Numbered from the stretch's first letter, positions 34,588-42,336 are shown. The stretch: DNA of 45,693 nt from Bacteroidales bacterium (GCA_023229245.1 JALNZU010000025.1:1-45693), one strand, 5' to 3'. Translations and numbers: made by a program. The notes: generated by a model not told the origin, from the letters alone.

Positions 34588-34631
34588 AAGGACATTTGTT
34601 CATTTTCTGAAAAAATAGAACAAATGTTCTT
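34588..34631. terminator. Hairpin between the two motif proteins
   Basis: Arms 34588-34601 and 34618-34631 are complementary over 14 bases with one mismatch (GAACAAATGT/ACATTTGTTC core), loop of 16 AT-rich bases. No clean T run follows on the minus strand, so it could be an attenuator or a pair of operator sites instead of a terminator. Confidence 0.45.
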
Positions 34632-34647
34632 TATCGTTCCTTTTGTT

Positions 34648-34947
34648 TTACGGGTGCATGTGTCCGTAAAAAACACTCATACCACTCATTCTTCCCTCAA
34701 ATGCCTGTTTCCGCTTATCAACGAATGCCTGTTTTTCTTCTGGCGTCATTTTCATCCAGCCTTCACAGCGGGCATCCATCGCTTCAACCGAAAAATGATC
34801 TTCTTCCATATGCTCTACTCTTTTATTCATAAATTCGAGTTTCTCACTATCGGTCATCTTAGACCATTTTTCCTGAAACTGTTTCCTTACATCTTTATCG
34901 AAATGACCTCTTCCGAAGAATCCCATTCCAAAATTCCTTGTCATCAT
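34648..34947 (-). CDS. Small soluble protein with two W-x-K-M-T repeats
   Basis: A 99-residue protein with no signal peptide or membrane helix. It is made of two related units: QEKWSKMTDSEKLEFMNKRV and EGWMKMTPEEKQAFVDKRKQ. The same unit occurs once in the neighbouring membrane protein (EKWKKMTPEQQKEFINRR). The start MMTRNFGMGFFGRGHFDKD and the end YGHMHP are rich in His, Met and Gly, which would suit metal binding. I do not recognise the family. It lies between the TetR gene and the membrane protein gene on the same strand. Confidence 0.7.
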   Translation of the reverse strand: MMTRNFGMGFFGRGHFDKDVRKQFQEKWSKMTDSEKLEFMNKRVEHMEEDHFSVEAMDARCEGWMKMTPEEKQAFVDKRKQAFEGRMSGMSVFYGHMHP

Positions 34948-35057
34948 AACTTTTTTCTTTTTATACGTTTTACAAATTATTGCTTTTAAGAGCGCTCTAC
35001 TTATGAAGACAACTGACGAGAGAAAATATTTTAAGGGAAGGGCGAAAAAGTGTTTTT

Positions 35058-35651
35058 TTATTTCTTATGTACCTTAATCAAGCTGTACAGGTTATCCCAA
35101 TCCCTTTTAATATCTTTCAATAAATCTCGTCCATCGTTTTGGCAAAGTGTCATATTCAACAAAACTCCATCACTTATATTCAAGAACAACATCGCCAGAT
35201 CTTCGTTGGAAATATGGGTTTTAATTTCTTTATTATACTTGGCTGTTTCAATGATTTCAGTCCATTCCCAAAACTCCTTCTTTCGCTGAATCATATGTAT
35301 TTCCTTGAAATCGGGAATCTTTTTGGATGCTTCCGACAGAAAGAAGAAGAAGTTTGTATCATCTTCCATGTCATCAAACGCATCTGATTCTTGGATTTTA
35401 AGCAAATAACTTTCATAAAACTCTTTCAAGGAAGTTTTTGGGAAATTGCTATAATTGGAAATAAGGACATGGTTATAGAAGTATTTGACAGCCTCTCCAA
35501 ATATCTGATTTTTACTTGTATAATAATGGTAAAATGCTCCTTTTGTCAATCCTACTTCATTTACGATATCCTGCAAGGATACTTCTTTGTATGAGTTCTT
35601 GAGGAAAAGCTTTGTAGCTGTCAGCAAAATTTGTTTCTTTGAATCATTCAT
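35058..35651 (-). CDS. TetR-family transcriptional repressor
   Basis: A 197-residue TetR regulator. The N-terminal helix-turn-helix is typical: ILLTATKLFLKNSYKEVSLQ, DIVNEVGLTKGAFYHYYTSK and NQIFGEAVKYFYNH. The ligand domain has no recognisable specificity. Its own start codon overlaps a palindrome-like site (35651-35672) that resembles the perfect palindrome ahead of efflux operon 2 at 15 of 22 positions, so it probably represses itself, the ferredoxin genes and the pump. It is the first gene, in transcription order, of the inserted block. Confidence 0.92.
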   Translation of the reverse strand: MNDSKKQILLTATKLFLKNSYKEVSLQDIVNEVGLTKGAFYHYYTSKNQIFGEAVKYFYNHVLISNYSNFPKTSLKEFYESYLLKIQESDAFDDMEDDTNFFFFLSEASKKIPDFKEIHMIQRKKEFWEWTEIIETAKYNKEIKTHISNEDLAMLFLNISDGVLLNMTLCQNDGRDLLKDIKRDWDNLYSLIKVHKK

Positions 35652-35672
35652 AATACCTACCGTTTAGTATGC
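35651..35672. promoter_or_regulatory. Predicted TetR operator (O4) at its own gene
   Basis: AATACCTACCG-TTTAGTATG matches the perfect palindrome O1 at 15 of 22 positions. It lies between the -7 element and the start codon, over the expected transcription start. Confidence 0.65.
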
Positions 35673-35679
35673 AAAGTTA
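35672..35679 (-). promoter_or_regulatory. -7 promoter element of the TetR gene
   Basis: The minus strand reads TAACTTTG (TAnnTTTG), 20 bases before the start codon and directly next to operator O4. Confidence 0.65.
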
Positions 35680-35760
35680 GATATTATTTTGACATATCAT
35701 TTTTGCTTTGGAATTTCTTAATTACAGATAATTGAGTTGAATTAACTTCTTTCCTTGTAC

Positions 35761-35886
35761 TCAACAATTATCAATTAGTTTATTGACTGTAATATCCGAA
35801 GTACTCCTTAATGCATTCGAGAGTTTCACGTAATAATCTTCCAAAATACGAATGATTCGGTTTTTGTTAGAGACCGCATCTTTCAT
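35761..35886 (-). other. Small ORF, 41 codons, possible remnant
   Basis: ATG-initiated frame beginning MKDAVSNKNRIIRILEDYY and ending KLIDNC. Composition is protein-like, but there is no recognisable family, and it lies in a rearranged stretch between the TetR gene and repeat B. It may be a fragment of a lost gene. The rest of 35652-35938 shows nothing else. Confidence 0.3.
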
Positions 35887-35891
35887 TAACT

Positions 35892-36092
35892 TTATTGGTA
35901 ACAAGTTAGATCATACAATTTCCTCTGTTCACATGGAGGAAAAGAACTTGTTTTTACTTCACCATAAATAACCGCCGCTTCGGTTTTAATAGTTGGAATA
36001 TTCCCTTGTTTAATTTCCTTATGCCTACAGCCTGTAAGCATCGAAATTCCGCTCAAACACAAGAGCAGAAGCGTATTCGTTTTCATTGTCAT
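35892..36092 (-). pseudogene. 5' fragment of an RND adaptor gene
   Basis: A 66-codon frame whose first ~50 residues repeat the adaptor at 24724-25794 (lipobox MLTGC, CRHKEIKQGNIPTIKTEAAV, GEVKTSSFP) and then run into unrelated sequence PCEQRKLYDLTCYQ. It keeps the operon promoter but no functional domain. It marks the right end of the accessory block. Confidence 0.88.
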
Positions 36093-36241
36093 ACCTTTAT
36101 TTTATAATTCAGGCGCAAAGGTATGGGGATATATTTTTATCAAACACGCCCTATTTTTAGCATAAAATGCTCTAAATCGGAAATATTTGCTGCTTAGTCA
36201 CGTTTTATTAAATATTAATGATTATTTTTGGAAGTGATATC
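35939..36241. repeat. Direct repeat, copy B (right edge of the accessory block)
   Basis: Diverged copy of 25645-25948, including the TACCTTTG promoter element (36116-36123, minus strand). It runs up to 26 bases before the AraC start codon. Copy A has the same sequence but then continues into unrelated DNA. Confidence 0.88.
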
Positions 36242-36266
36242 TGCCAATAGCACCTACTTAATTAAT

Positions 36267-37145
36267 ATGCAACCAAAAGAATTCCGGTTAGAAAAATTAT
36301 CTTTTGATGATGATAGCCACTTCTTCGACGATTTTTTGATAGAAGGAAGCGATAAGGATTTGCTCGGATCAGAACGGTTTCCACGTATCGTGGAAGCTGC
36401 CGGGGTATGTATTTGCCTGAAAGGAGAAGCTGAAATTGCTTTAAAGTCTGAAAAGTACCATCTGAAGGAGGGAGATATGTGTGTCGTATTTCCGGAAGAT
36501 ATCCTTCATGTGAGAAAAAAGAGCAGAGATTTTAGAGGATATGTTATGGTTGTGACACCAGATTTTCTATATAACATCAATATACCTTCATTCACGCAAA
36601 TTTATTTGTTTATAAAAGAAGATCGATGTATTTCCCTTTCAGATAAGGAACAGGAAGACCTGATGAAAATGTATGAAGATATGAAAGCTTCTGATGCGAG
36701 ATTGAACAACCCCTGCAGGAAGGAAATAACTCAACACTTGGTTACCGCCATCGTTTACGAGATAATTGGTTTATATAAGAAAGGAGAACCTGTTAACAGG
36801 CAGCCATATTCGAGGAAAGACCAGTTATTTTTTGACTTTATGGGTTTGGTAACTAAACATTGTAAACAGGAAAGGGGAATTGAGTTTTATGCTGATAAGC
36901 TATGCATTTCCTCCCGGCATTTGTCATCTATCTGCAAAGAACTTGACGGGCAAACAGCGAAAAAGTGTATTGATTGGCAAATTATTATTAATGTCCAGAT
37001 GATGCTTAGTACAACAACCCTCACCATTGCACAAATTGCTGACGAGTTTAATTTTCCGAATGCTTCCTTTTTTACTAAATTTTTCAAGGTGCATACCGGA
37101 ATGACCCCTAAAGAATATCGAAATACAGGTAAGGTTCGGTTATAA
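36267..37145 (+). CDS. AraC-family regulator, probably of efflux operon 1
   Basis: A 292-residue regulator from the ATG of MQPKEFRLEKLSF (the frame opens at a TTG at 36228 inside repeat B, which I reject). Residues ~20-120 are a cupin-like effector domain (GVCICLKGEAEIALKSEKYH, LKEGDMCVVFPEDILHVRKK). Residues ~190-290 are the AraC double helix-turn-helix, with IAQIADEFNFPNASFFTKFF and HTGMTPKEYR. In copy B it stands divergent to the adaptor promoter, the usual place for the regulator of such an operon. I infer that it once controlled, and may still control, operon 1 about 10 kb away. Confidence 0.88.
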   Translation: MQPKEFRLEKLSFDDDSHFFDDFLIEGSDKDLLGSERFPRIVEAAGVCICLKGEAEIALKSEKYHLKEGDMCVVFPEDILHVRKKSRDFRGYVMVVTPDFLYNINIPSFTQIYLFIKEDRCISLSDKEQEDLMKMYEDMKASDARLNNPCRKEITQHLVTAIVYEIIGLYKKGEPVNRQPYSRKDQLFFDFMGLVTKHCKQERGIEFYADKLCISSRHLSSICKELDGQTAKKCIDWQIIINVQMMLSTTTLTIAQIADEFNFPNASFFTKFFKVHTGMTPKEYRNTGKVRL

Positions 37146-37482
37146 GATGCCGATTCGTGTTTATTAAATTTGAGGCATTTGTATCCGTCAGCATTTCTGG
37201 CATGTAATATTTTTTGTTAAAAATGTAGTGTAGTTATCCGAATGTATTTCGGAATTTTGTATTGATTATTAAGAAATAATGATTATGAGCAACATTGTAT
37301 TCAAGCAGATTGAAAAGAAGAATTTCAATTCGGATAGAAAATTCTGGTAAGACCTGCATGTTTCATTTTAATCCGAAACCCTAAATTTTTAGGGATTGGG
37401 ATTAACGGCAGTATTCATGTTATACTATGCGCAACAACTTGATTTACAGTTTTTACCCTTGAGGAATAGGACGCTTTTTCCT
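37146..37482. other. Gene-poor gap with a 23-codon ORF
   Basis: A 337-base stretch. An ATG at 37279 opens a 23-codon frame (MIMSNIVFKQIEKKNFNSDR, stop at 37348-37350) that looks like the start of a protein cut off early, possibly the remains of a target gene of the AraC regulator. An inverted repeat TCCGAA/TTCGGA lies upstream, around 37236-37252. Otherwise I see nothing. Confidence 0.35.
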
Positions 37483-39276
37483 TTATGGCATTTGATCCGG
37501 GTTCCATAATGCTATATGAAGATATGCAGGAACCATCCTGACTGTATCCCTGTTCCAAAGATACACTTTTAGCTTGTCATCTTTGGTTCTGGGTTCTGGA
37601 CTGAGATACCAGTAATCAACAGTAAGCAGCGAGTCTTCATTTGTTTTTATCAGTGGTCTGGCTCTGTATTTATATGCATCACCTTTATAATGGAATGCAA
37701 TTACTAATAGGGGAGGCTTTCCGTCAAAGTCTTCAGATACTTTTACTCCGGCTTGTAACTTTATCCAGAAATGATCTTTATCAGTCAGTTCATGATATTT
37801 ACGGTCTAAACCCTGAAAGAATGGATAGTCGCTATCAAGAAATGGTGTGTTTTGTACTTCCTTTTCAGCTTGAAAATCGTACAAAACTTCCGGTGTATAC
37901 TTGTCAAGTGTTGCGGGAGCTTCCTCCATACTTGTTGACCGGTACACAAGCAATAAAGGCTCAAGCTGTGTGCGGTTGATAGTGGTTTTTCCAAATATCG
38001 CAAAGTAGTAGGAGCGGGTCATGCGCTCTTTGTCAATGATACCTTTGGTAAACTGCCATGACTGGAAGAGGTTCAGCACCATGAACAGGGGGATAAGTAT
38101 TCCTATTGGAGCTATCCATTTCTTTTTTATGGAACTTAGCAATGCACCTAAAGGTAGTGAGAGTACCGCATAGGCAGGCACAATGGCTCTTGCGCTAAAA
38201 CTTCCTCCGGCATACCACCAGCAGCTCCATGCAGAAACGATCCAGAGCGATGCAATAAAGAACCATAATATAGCAGGGAACATAGGTCTGAAAGACTTAT
38301 GGAAGTGATAAAAACCAGTCAAGGCAATGATCATCAAAGGGGTATAAATAAGCCATCCTTTTCTGAAGCTGAACAGAAATTCGAGCAGATAAGGCGGGAA
38401 AAACCGAAACCCTTCTCCGGGGTTGTCATAGGAGTAAAAGAACCATTGGTCGCTGAATAACTTCCAATATATCAGTTGTATGGCAACAAAAAAAGCTCCA
38501 CCGGCCAACGCAATAGGAATATGACTAATGTTGTTACGAATCTGCGTAAGCTTCAGCCTGCGCGATACATGAGTTCCCGTATTCCAAAGCAAGGGGATCA
38601 GAACGCATACTGCTTCGGATGGCCTGATAAGTATCATTAATCCGCAGCTTAACCCGATTGCAAGAGCTATAGTCCAGGTAGGTTGTTCGTGCCATCTGAT
38701 TGTGAACAGCAACAAAATCACATACAAAGTAAACAGGAAGTTATGCGTTAACAGGGTACCATCAAGGGCGGCTAAATGCAAATAGTTTGTACCGGCAATC
38801 ACCATCAATAAAACTACCATTGAAACTTGATCGCTAAAGAACTTCAGCAGCAACTTTCGCAGCAGGAATATTCCTGCAATTGCCCATAGAATGCCTCCTG
38901 CACTTAAAATATATTGGTATGGCAGCGAAAAGCCGTCTGCTGCATAGCCGGTAAAGGAAGCAATAAAATGGGCCAAAAAGAAAAAAGGCGCATAAAGCAG
39001 TGCCAGTCCAGAGGAATATTTAATGATCCTATTGCTTTCTTTTCCTTTTACAAGCTGATAAAAAGTATCGGAAGGCTGATAGGTATTCATTATTTCATCA
39101 AGCCATTCCGGATTGCTAAGACCGGGATCGTGATAAATGAAGGTGGCCGGAAGATAAAGGTAGTATCCAAACACATCCCAGCTCAGAGCATGTCTTGGAG
39201 GCGAGATAATACGTACCGATGAAATGACCATAGCTAAAAGTATGGCAGTTATCAGGGAAAATCGCATATTTTTCAT
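37483..39276 (-). CDS. Polytopic membrane protein, GT-C glycosyltransferase-like
   Basis: A 597-residue protein from the start MKNMRFSLITAIL (the frame runs back to 39312). It has about ten to twelve hydrophobic helices up to ~residue 430 and a soluble C-terminal domain. The first loop contains LSWDVFGYYLYLPATFIYHD, where an Asp after the first helix is the typical site of GT-C enzymes (glycosyltransferase 39/PMT type) that use polyprenyl-phosphate sugars. Other family motifs are not obvious. Single gene, no partner nearby. I am fairly sure of the membrane layout, much less so of the activity. Confidence 0.6.
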   Translation of the reverse strand: MKNMRFSLITAILLAMVISSVRIISPPRHALSWDVFGYYLYLPATFIYHDPGLSNPEWLDEIMNTYQPSDTFYQLVKGKESNRIIKYSSGLALLYAPFFFLAHFIASFTGYAADGFSLPYQYILSAGGILWAIAGIFLLRKLLLKFFSDQVSMVVLLMVIAGTNYLHLAALDGTLLTHNFLFTLYVILLLFTIRWHEQPTWTIALAIGLSCGLMILIRPSEAVCVLIPLLWNTGTHVSRRLKLTQIRNNISHIPIALAGGAFFVAIQLIYWKLFSDQWFFYSYDNPGEGFRFFPPYLLEFLFSFRKGWLIYTPLMIIALTGFYHFHKSFRPMFPAILWFFIASLWIVSAWSCWWYAGGSFSARAIVPAYAVLSLPLGALLSSIKKKWIAPIGILIPLFMVLNLFQSWQFTKGIIDKERMTRSYYFAIFGKTTINRTQLEPLLLVYRSTSMEEAPATLDKYTPEVLYDFQAEKEVQNTPFLDSDYPFFQGLDRKYHELTDKDHFWIKLQAGVKVSEDFDGKPPLLVIAFHYKGDAYKYRARPLIKTNEDSLLTVDYWYLSPEPRTKDDKLKVYLWNRDTVRMVPAYLHIALWNPDQMP

Positions 39277-39403
39277 GTATTCCTTTGTTCTATAGCCTGT
39301 TTTAAAAACCAACGGTCGTTATTCATCGCATTCAGTTATTTTTTTTACGCTGTATATTGCCTTATCATGGATCATATATTTTCGAGACAGTTTCTATAGT
39401 GCT

Positions 39404-40123
39404 TCAATAGTCGGTGAGCCAAAGGAATACCATTCCTGAGATGATAGCAATACCAAAGCTGACCAAAGTTCCAATGAGGATATATTCGGTGAGCTTACGG
39501 TCTTTGGCTTCCCTTAGATCGCCAAAGCGAAATACCGATTTTGCAGTCAACAAAAAGCCTATGGAAGCCCAGTTGCCACTCACAACAAATACAAAAATAA
39601 ACAGCCGTTCTAAAATTCCTATATAGGTGCCGGCCTTGCTGAGCGAGTCTTCTTCAGAGTCTGAGTTTTTAATTGAAAGAGACCAGTTTAGCATAATAAA
39701 CCTTATCAAAACCGCAGTAACTACAGTAAGAAACAGCAATATTGTGATCAATAGCCAGAAGTTCGGATTGAGTACCAATAGTGAGATATGCCACTCAGGC
39801 CTAAACCAAAAATAGTACAGTATTAAAATACTTCCGAGATGCATTGCCTGATCAGCTAAAAACCAGGAGGTTTGATTGTGTTCTTTTTGAAAGTAAATTT
39901 TTAGTAGGTCTATCATCAGATGAGTGATAGTTAGTATGCCGGCCAACAACCAATAGCCAACATCCCATAGTAGCAGAATGATCAGGCCGCCATGCAACAG
40001 CACATGGAGGAATAGCTTCAACGATCGTATTTTATACCGTTCTTTATCTGCTACCCATCCTTTGGGTTGTAGTACAAAGTCTCCTGTCAGATGGGCTAGT
40101 ATGAGTTTTGTGAGTACGATCAT
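39404..40123 (-). CDS. DUF3307 membrane protein
   Basis: A 239-residue membrane protein with about six helices. The N-terminal half is the DUF3307 region: LILAHLTGDFVLQPKGWVAD, KERYKIRSLKLFLHVLLHGG and ILTITHLMIDLLKIYF, with conserved His and Asp residues inside helices. The function is unknown. It overlaps the SatD-like gene by 4 bases, and this DUF3307/SatD pairing recurs in Bacteroidota, so the regulator probably controls it. Confidence 0.88.
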   Translation of the reverse strand: MIVLTKLILAHLTGDFVLQPKGWVADKERYKIRSLKLFLHVLLHGGLIILLLWDVGYWLLAGILTITHLMIDLLKIYFQKEHNQTSWFLADQAMHLGSILILYYFWFRPEWHISLLVLNPNFWLLITILLFLTVVTAVLIRFIMLNWSLSIKNSDSEEDSLSKAGTYIGILERLFIFVFVVSGNWASIGFLLTAKSVFRFGDLREAKDRKLTEYILIGTLVSFGIAIISGMVFLWLTDY

Positions 40124-40767
40124 GATAGCAAATGCTGCTGTAGTTTATGCCGGTAAATCGTCTCCACTTCAAGTAGCTCATCAATTTTCGATCTGTTCCA
40201 TCTCCCGCTTACTGAGTTTTGTTTTATTTTCAGATACTCACCTAATTCTGCTTGTGTGAGATGCGGTTGTTGCAAAACTAAATCCACTAATTCTGCCGAA
40301 TACACGCTCCAGTTATCCATGAAAATACCTGCCAAACGTAAGTAAAGATTCATTTCATAGTTGAATGATACATTTGAGGTTTTGACCATCAAATTGACTT
40401 TCTCCTTTTTCAGCTTGTCAAACTGTTCTCCGGCAAAAATAAATGCAGGGCCATTACTCTCTGAAATACGAGTTCCGTAAAATGTCTTCTCTCCGATTCC
40501 AATCGACATGCGTACATCTAATCCGCTGTGTGTAGCTTTATTAGGTTCAATGACCAACCTTTTTATCAGAGCTTTTATCCGAAAAGCCTTGTATAAGGCC
40601 TCTTCGGGATTTTCAATCTCCAACTGAAACAAATCCCCCCATACCAATTCCCATTGCATAGGCGATTGCCCCCAGGATGAAAGCAAATCTTTGAATGGGG
40701 AAAGCCATTTGGACTGATCCTCCATGCCTCTGGAAGCGATAATATCTCCTTTTATTACTGCTATCAT
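40120..40767 (-). CDS. SatD-family protein with C-terminal helix-turn-helix
   Basis: A 215-residue protein from the ATG of MIAVIKGDIIASR, the classical SatD start (the frame runs back to 40812, through the promoter). The N-terminal two thirds resemble a nucleotide-cyclase-like or SatD fold (VRMSIGIGEKTFYGTRISES, NGPAFIFAGEQFDKLKKEKV). The end is a helix-turn-helix, LTQAELGEYLKIKQNSVSGR, followed by WNRSKIDELLEVE. It probably represses its own operon through the four-palindrome array at 40806-40911. SatD proteins are named from a Streptococcus locus; their biochemical role is unclear. Confidence 0.88.
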   Translation of the reverse strand: MIAVIKGDIIASRGMEDQSKWLSPFKDLLSSWGQSPMQWELVWGDLFQLEIENPEEALYKAFRIKALIKRLVIEPNKATHSGLDVRMSIGIGEKTFYGTRISESNGPAFIFAGEQFDKLKKEKVNLMVKTSNVSFNYEMNLYLRLAGIFMDNWSVYSAELVDLVLQQPHLTQAELGEYLKIKQNSVSGRWNRSKIDELLEVETIYRHKLQQHLLS

Positions 40768-40784
40768 AACAAATGAATGAATAT

Positions 40785-40817
40785 GCGAAAATAAACCTGG
40801 TTTATTTATCATACAAA
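40785..40817 (-). promoter_or_regulatory. Promoter of the SatD/DUF3307 operon
   Basis: On the minus strand TTTG (40817-40814), a 21-base spacer, and TATTTTCG (40792-40785, one mismatch to TAnnTTTG). The -33 element lies inside the first palindrome of the operator array. Confidence 0.55.
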
Positions 40818-40911
40818 TAAACGATAAATTACGTTATCATGCAAATCAATGATAAAATAAATTATCGTGTAAACTAATGATAAGATGATTTATCGTGTAA
40901 AACGATGATAA
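40806..40911. repeat. Array of four 22-base palindromic sites, 28-base period
   Basis: Units at 40806-40827, 40834-40855, 40862-40883 and 40890-40911 each begin TTATCRT and end AYGATAA, with YAAA near the centre, and start exactly 28 bases apart. They occupy the promoter-proximal region of the SatD operon, so they are most simply multiple operator sites. The 6-base gaps can also be read as centres of alternative palindromes (GATAA...TTATC). Confidence 0.85.
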
Positions 40912-41056
40912 CGAGAAAGGTGTTCATCTGTTTGCCCGGTGAAAAACATTGGTAGTACTACAGTATCCTGAAAGAAAGAACTCAAGATTGGCGATACTGA
41001 TTTGCAAATTTTTTGTCATAGCAAGGCTGTGGAAACTTGAAGGATATGTGTAAAGT

Positions 41057-41395
41057 TTATTTCTTGTCTTTCCAATTCCACCATTTCAGTTTCTCATTGT
41101 CTCGTTCGTGAGCAGCTGTTTCAGCAAAATATACTGCACAACGAAATACATATAACAGGCATATGTCCTGAACACATCCTGCAAATCGGTTAGATTGATC
41201 GTACAGCTCCAATGGGTCTTTCCCCTTTAGATCATCAATGCGTCTGATACCGATATGATACAGGTCAGTCGCTATGGATTCACCTACACCCGGGATCAGT
41301 TTCAGCTCTTTAATGATTTCAGCTTCTGACATGCTAGGTTTTTCTTTACTAAATTCAGATATCAAAATTATCATTTTACTATCATCACCTGACAA
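41057..41395 (-). CDS. Helix-hairpin-helix protein, Cdd1 (pathogenicity locus) type
   Basis: A 112-residue protein. The helix-hairpin-helix is seen in LKLIPGVGESIATDLYHIGI and the rest fits the Cdd1 family: DDLKGKDPLELYDQSNRFAG, then CVQDICLLYVFRCAVYFA and a Trp-rich tail KLKWWNWKDKK. The first 20 residues are not typical and the true start may be the MSEAEI methionine. The HhH suggests nucleic-acid binding; despite its database name, no link to pathogenicity follows. Single gene. Confidence 0.85.
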   Translation of the reverse strand: MSGDDSKMIILISEFSKEKPSMSEAEIIKELKLIPGVGESIATDLYHIGIRRIDDLKGKDPLELYDQSNRFAGCVQDICLLYVFRCAVYFAETAAHERDNEKLKWWNWKDKK

Positions 41396-41503
41396 TGAAC
41401 GTAACTTTTACTATGTATTGGCTGCTATGTTATTGATGTGATATTACTTCTGATATTAATTTAAGTGTGTTGTTTCACTAGGTTTAACAGCGTGGTATTT
41501 CCT

Positions 41504-41511
41504 TATTTTTG
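41504..41511 (+). promoter_or_regulatory. -7 promoter element of the SDR gene
   Basis: TATTTTTG (TAnnTTTG) 21 bases before the ATG; TTTA at 41482-41485 may be a weak -33 element. Confidence 0.55.
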
Positions 41512-41532
41512 TGAATCGAAACATCTATAAAA

Positions 41533-42336
41533 ATGTCAAAAAAAGTACTTGTCATCACCGGTGCTTCATCGGGTATTGGGAGAGCTACGGCAGTGGCAGC
41601 AGCTGAATCATACAATCTTGTGTTGGCAGCACGTAACCTGGAAGCACTGCGGGAAACTGCCAGGCTTTGCCGTCAGAAAGGGGCAGAAGCCATAGAAGTT
41701 CAAACTGATGTCAGCAATGAAGAAGACTGCCAGAATTTAGTTGAACAAACAATAGATCACTTCGGGAAGATAGATGTGCTGATCAATAATGCCGGTTTGT
41801 CTATGCGGGCAATTTTTGAAGAAGTAGATCTTTTAGTATTGAAGAAGCTGATGGATGTAAATTTTTGGGGTACAGTCTATTGTACTAAGTATGCTTTGCC
41901 TTACCTGTTACAGAGCAAGGGCAGTGTGGTGGGTGTTTCTTCTATCGCCGGCTATAAGGGCTTACCTGCCCGCACCGGCTATTCCGCCTCCAAGTTTGCC
42001 ATACACGGCTTTTTAGAAACACTGCGCATCGAAAACCTGAAAACCGGCCTGCATGTACTGATCGCATGTCCGGGATTTACCGCATCCAACATACGGAATA
42101 CAGCTCTGGCAGCCGATGGAAGCCAACAAGGTGAATCACCACGCGACGAAGGCAAAATGATGAGCAGCCAGAAAGTAGCACGTCATTTGTTAAAAGCAAT
42201 CCACAAACGAAAAAGAACTATTGTACTGACAACTCAAGGCAAACTGACAGTCATGCTCAACAAATTCTTCCCGGGATTTGTAGATAAAAAAGTATATGAC
42301 CTGATGGCGCAAGAACCTGACTCTCCTTTGAAATAA
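41533..42336 (+). CDS. Short-chain dehydrogenase/reductase
   Basis: A 267-residue classical SDR. The NAD(P)-binding loop is TGASSGIG (residues 9-16), followed by NNAG in LINNAGLSMRA, the catalytic Ser in VVGVSSIAGYKG, and Tyr-x3-Lys in TGYSASKFA. The active-site set is therefore complete. The substrate cannot be told; similar proteins are annotated only as SDR-family oxidoreductases. It converges on the Smr gene with 8 bases between stops. Confidence 0.95.
   Translation: MSKKVLVITGASSGIGRATAVAAAESYNLVLAARNLEALRETARLCRQKGAEAIEVQTDVSNEEDCQNLVEQTIDHFGKIDVLINNAGLSMRAIFEEVDLLVLKKLMDVNFWGTVYCTKYALPYLLQSKGSVVGVSSIAGYKGLPARTGYSASKFAIHGFLETLRIENLKTGLHVLIACPGFTASNIRNTALAADGSQQGESPRDEGKMMSSQKVARHLLKAIHKRKRTIVLTTQGKLTVMLNKFFPGFVDKKVYDLMAQEPDSPLK

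Noticed and set aside
25949..35938. Transposon or integrative element carrying the efflux block
   Set aside because: There is no transposase, integrase, relaxase or terminal inverted repeat; the flanking repeats are duplicated host sequence, so recombination or stepwise duplication is more likely.
36228..36266. TTG start of the AraC gene
   Set aside because: These codons are part of repeat B and occur in copy A without the gene; the ATG at 36267 lies just after the repeat.
40806..40911. CRISPR array
   Set aside because: Only four units with 6-base gaps, each unit palindromic over 22 bases; there are no spacers of CRISPR length and no cas genes.
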